From Microbacterium sp. RU33B (GTDB taxonomy: Bacteria; Actinomycetota; Actinomycetes; Actinomycetales; Microbacteriaceae): a stretch of DNA of 64,000 nucleotides. Under the pieces are notes generated by a model. The model did no database searches. It had not been told where the DNA came from and saw nothing but the letters and a program-made list of their open reading frames with translations. Positions 61,577-64,000 of the stretch are shown here, piece after piece (position 1 is the first letter of the stretch; the number at the start of each line of letters is the position of its first letter). The position numbers and the translations under genes are program-made. Where the stretch lies: contig NZ_FTPO01000001.1 in assembly GCF_900155915.1 (NCBI RefSeq), positions 1,674,001 to 1,738,000 of the forward strand, written 5' to 3'.

Positions 61577-62367
61577 TCGGTCTCCTGGTGCTCCCCCGAC
61601 GGCTCGGCCGCCTGGCGCGCGAGGGTCATCAGCGCGCCGCGTTCCACTGTAGTCAACTCGCGGGTCTGCCCCGCCGGGAGGGTTCCCAGGTGAAGCGGGC
61701 CGAACTGGCGGCGCACGAGGTCGATGACGGGATGTCCGACGGCGTCGAGCATGCGACGCACGATCCGGTTGCGGCCGGAGTGGATCGTGAGCTCGACCAG
61801 GCTCGATCCGCCGGACGCGTCGAGCAGCCGGGCCTTGTCGGCGGCGATGGGCCCGTCTTCGAGATCGATGCCCCGGGTGAGCTTCGCGATCGTCTGCGGC
61901 GTCACGCGCCCGTCGACCTTCGCGATGTAGACCTTCGGCACGCCGAAGGCGGGGTGGGCGAGAACATGGGCGAGATCGCCGTCGTTGGTGAGCACGAGGA
62001 GTCCGCTCGTCTCGCCGTCCAGGCGCCCCACGTTGAACAGGCGCTCCTCGAACTGGTCGGTGTAGCGGCGGAGATCGGGCCGCCCGCGATCATCCTTGAG
62101 CGAGGAGACGACACCCGTCGGCTTGTTGAGCATCACGTAGCGCTTCGACTGGTCGAACTGGATGGCGATCCCGTCGACGTCGACGAGGTCGACATCCGGA
62201 TCGACGCGCGAGCCGAGCTCGGTCACGACCTCTCCGTTGACGCGGACGCGGCCGGCCGCGATGAGGTTCTCGGAGACGCGGCGCGAGGCGACCCCGGCGT
62301 TCGCGAGCGCCTTCTGCAGCCGGATCCCGTCGTCGCGCTCTGTCGAGGGGGTGGTCGAATCGTTCAT
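61573..62367 (-). CDS. rluB: 23S rRNA pseudouridine synthase (RluB family)
   Basis: A 264-residue enzyme: N-terminal S4 domain (IRLQKALANAGVASRRVSEN, LIAAGRVRVNGEVV), then the catalytic domain with Asp in FNVGRLDGETSGLLVLTNDG and the C-terminal HSGRNRIVRRMLDAVGHPV. ATGA overlap with scpB. RluB-type enzymes modify helix 89-90 region of 23S rRNA. Confidence 0.94.
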   Translation of the reverse strand: MNDSTTPSTERDDGIRLQKALANAGVASRRVSENLIAAGRVRVNGEVVTELGSRVDPDVDLVDVDGIAIQFDQSKRYVMLNKPTGVVSSLKDDRGRPDLRRYTDQFEERLFNVGRLDGETSGLLVLTNDGDLAHVLAHPAFGVPKVYIAKVDGRVTPQTIAKLTRGIDLEDGPIAADKARLLDASGGSSLVELTIHSGRNRIVRRMLDAVGHPVIDLVRRQFGPLHLGTLPAGQTRELTTVERGALMTLARQAAEPSGEHQETE

Positions 62368-62990
62368 CGGATAACCTCCGTGTCGAATCCGCCGGCGCCG
62401 TCGTCGAGCAGCGGGGATATGTGTGGCAGTTCGTCGAGCGAGTTGATGCCGAGGTTCACCAGCAGCGCATCGGTCGTGGCGTAGTGGATCGCGCCGGTCT
62501 CGGCATCCGTGAAGGCTTCGGTGATCAGTCCGCGCGAGAGCAGCGTGCGCACGACCGAGTCGACGTTGACGGCGCGGATCGACGCGACCTGCCCGCGCGT
62601 GACGGGCTGCTTGTAGGCGATGACGGCGAGCGTCTCGAGCGCCGCTTGCGACAGTCGCGAGGGCGCCTGCGTGTTGACGAACTCGCTCACGAGGTCGTCG
62701 TGCTCCTCCCGCACGTACAGGCGCCAGCCCCCGCCGACCTCGCGCAGTTCGAAGCCGCGCACGGGGCCGCCGGAGAGACCGTCGTAGTCCGCGACGAGGG
62801 ATTCGACGGCCTGCCGCACGGCGGGCACCGGAGCGCTCACCGCGGCGGCCAGACTCACGAGGCTCTGGGGCTCTTCGACGATGAGCAGGATCGCCTCGAG
62901 CCTCGCCCGCACGTCTCCCCCGGTCCCTGAGTCGCTTCCGGCCACTGAGCCGCCCCCGGTCCCTGAGCGTGTCGAAGGGTCATCGGTCAT
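62364..62990 (-). CDS. scpB: Segregation and condensation protein B
   Basis: A 208-residue ScpB with two winged-helix domains (LEAILLIVEEPQSLVSLAAA, and LSQAALETLAVIAYKQPVTR, then GQVASIRAVNVDSVVRTLLSRGLI). It joins ScpA and SMC in the condensin complex. The first 27 residues are Gly/Ser/Thr-rich and are encoded partly by a repeat element. It overlaps scpA by 11 bases. Confidence 0.94.
   Translation of the reverse strand: MTDDPSTRSGTGGGSVAGSDSGTGGDVRARLEAILLIVEEPQSLVSLAAAVSAPVPAVRQAVESLVADYDGLSGGPVRGFELREVGGGWRLYVREEHDDLVSEFVNTQAPSRLSQAALETLAVIAYKQPVTRGQVASIRAVNVDSVVRTLLSRGLITEAFTDAETGAIHYATTDALLVNLGINSLDELPHISPLLDDGAGGFDTEVIR
62958..62979. repeat. REP-like palindromic element inside the scpB 5' end
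   Basis: A 22-base unit beginning GGTCCCTGAGC and ending GTCGAAGGG resembles a dispersed repeat seen in many actinobacterial and proteobacterial genomes. A partial copy (CGGTCCCTGAG) starts at 62930, and a shorter one (CCACTGAGCCG) near 62942. Confidence 0.6.
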
Positions 62991-63840
62991 AGTCGGCCCC
63001 CAGGGTGGCGAGGTTCTCGTCGGACCAGCGGTCGGCGGTCCAGCGGAGGGTGAGCTCCCCGAGCGGCTCGAGCTGCTCGAAGGAGAGGGCAGCGTGCCGG
63101 TACAGCTCCAGCACGGAGAGGAAGCGCGCGACGACGACACCCGGCTGCGAGACCCCGGCGACGAGCTCGCGGAAGTTGAGCGACCCCGCGTCGCGCAGGA
63201 GCGTGACGACGATCGCGGCCTGCTCGCGGATGCTCACCAGCGGCGCGTGGAGGTGGTCGAGCCCGACGTGAGGGATCGCATTCGGGGTCAAGGCGAGCAG
63301 CGCCAAGGCCGCGAAGTCGTCGACCGTGAGGCTCCAGACCAGTTCGGGCGCGGCATTGCGGTACTTCTCATCGAGTCGCACGGCGCGCGTGTGCCGCGTG
63401 TCCTCGCGCTGAAGGCACCGAGCGAACCACACCGACACCTCCTTGAACGCGCGATACTGCAGCAGGCGGGCGAAGAGGAGGTCGCGCGCTTCGAGCAGGG
63501 CGACGGATTCCGCGTCGACGAGCTCACCCTGCGGCAGCAGCCCGGCGATCTTCATGTCGAGCAGCGTCGCGGCCACGACGAGGAACTCGGACGCCTCCTC
63601 GAGCTCGGCGTCGGAGTCGAGTTCGCGCAGGTACGCGATGAACTCCTCGGTCACCTTCGACAGCGACACCTCGGTGATGTCGAGCTCGTGCTTCGACAGC
63701 AGGGTCAGCAGCAGGTCGAACGGTCCGTCGAAGACGCCGAGCGACACCCGGAATGCGTCGCCGGAGGCGGCCGGCGCGGCGTCGACGGTCGGGGCGACCG
63801 CGGGGTCGATGTGAGGGATCTCGTCAGGCGACGGCGCCAC
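62980..63840 (-). CDS. scpA: Segregation and condensation protein A
   Basis: A 286-residue kleisin. N-terminal helical part has FRVSLGVFDGPFDLLLTLLS, KHELDITEVSLSKVTEEFIA and SEFLVVAATLLDMKIAGLLP, and a C-terminal winged helix (VVARFLSVLELYRHAALSFE) binds SMC. GTG 63840 lies inside the parA 3' end (17-base overlap). Confidence 0.95.
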   Translation of the reverse strand: MAPSPDEIPHIDPAVAPTVDAAPAASGDAFRVSLGVFDGPFDLLLTLLSKHELDITEVSLSKVTEEFIAYLRELDSDAELEEASEFLVVAATLLDMKIAGLLPQGELVDAESVALLEARDLLFARLLQYRAFKEVSVWFARCLQREDTRHTRAVRLDEKYRNAAPELVWSLTVDDFAALALLALTPNAIPHVGLDHLHAPLVSIREQAAIVVTLLRDAGSLNFRELVAGVSQPGVVVARFLSVLELYRHAALSFEQLEPLGELTLRWTADRWSDENLATLGADYDR

Positions 63841-64000
63841 GGGCGATCAGCTCCCGCGCCAGGCGCAGGTAGGCCTGCGCGGCCGCGTGCTCCGGCGCGT
63901 ACTCGGTGATGGGCTTGCCCGAGACCGAGGCATCCGGGAACTTGACCGTGCGACCGATGACCGTTTCGAGCACATCGTCTCCGAAGGCCTCGACGACGCG
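63824..64000 (-). CDS. parA: ParA-family ATPase (C-terminal part, cut by window edge)
   Basis: The last 58 codons: VVEAFGDDVLETVIGRTVKF, PDASVSGKPITEYAPEHAAA, QAYLRLARELIARG, a typical Soj/ParA C-terminus. Walker motifs are beyond the window. It heads the parA-scpA-scpB order of Rv1708-Rv1710. Confidence 0.9.
   Translation of the reverse strand, partial: RVVEAFGDDVLETVIGRTVKFPDASVSGKPITEYAPEHAAAQAYLRLARELIARGAVA

Overview
The window is high-GC (about 70%), densely coded DNA from a chromosome of an actinobacterium. The best fit is Microbacteriaceae, probably Microbacterium or a close relative. The evidence is GC-rich third positions, many GTG starts, TAGGCT-type -10 boxes six bases before start codons, and gene blocks that follow mycobacterial order. 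No insertion sequence, phage, CRISPR array or rRNA was seen. One tRNA (Pro-GGG) is present. No intergenic gap exceeds 300 bases.

Region 1 (1-13.3 kb) matches the order of the M. tuberculosis Rv2163c-Rv2187 block: ftsI (partial), an FtsL-like gene, rsmH and mraZ with its operator, then a DUF3040 gene, a polyprenyl synthase, an Rv2175c-like DNA-binding protein, a LysM wall protein, a PknL-type kinase with PASTA repeats, class II DAHP synthase, an acyltransferase, a ROK sugar kinase and a FadD15-type acyl-CoA synthetase. Region 2 (13.3-24.3 kb) holds peptide deformylase, two orphan ParA/MinD ATPases (one with a long acidic, repeat-containing N-terminus), pyruvate carboxylase, a divergent Lrp regulator/transsulfuration enzyme pair, and a GarA/OdhI-FtsR-MerR group.

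Region 3 (24.3-39.5 kb) is mixed metabolism: a Cys/Met-rich copper-binding protein divergent from a CopC-domain protein, lipoamide dehydrogenase, the valine-catabolic mmsB-mmsA pair with a divergent LysR regulator, glycogen phosphorylase, a BrkB-family membrane protein, an orphan prepilin peptidase behind a large palindrome, a DUF1905 gene preceded by a tiny coupled ORF, a beta-lactamase-like hydrolase and an aldo/keto reductase.

Region 4 (39.5-58.2 kb) is the most interesting. It has an AdhE bifunctional fermentation enzyme whose promoter carries a DosR-type box, next to a single-protein GAF-LuxR regulator whose helix-turn-helix closely resembles mycobacterial DosR. About 12 kb away lies an anaerobic (class III) ribonucleotide reductase nrdD-nrdG with two NrdR-like boxes and a palindrome core (TGGTCNGACCA) shared with the adhE promoter. 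Together these look like a low-oxygen survival module in a lineage usually thought of as aerobic. Between them are ArsR-SulP and MFS-aminopeptidase-SLC13 operons, tRNA-Pro, a Mug-type glycosylase, acetyltransferases and a Nudix-NYN fusion.

Region 5 (58.2-64 kb, minus strand) is a tightly overlapping housekeeping operon read as parA-scpA-scpB-rluB-tyrA-cmk-der, matching Rv1708-Rv1713 except that tyrA is inserted.
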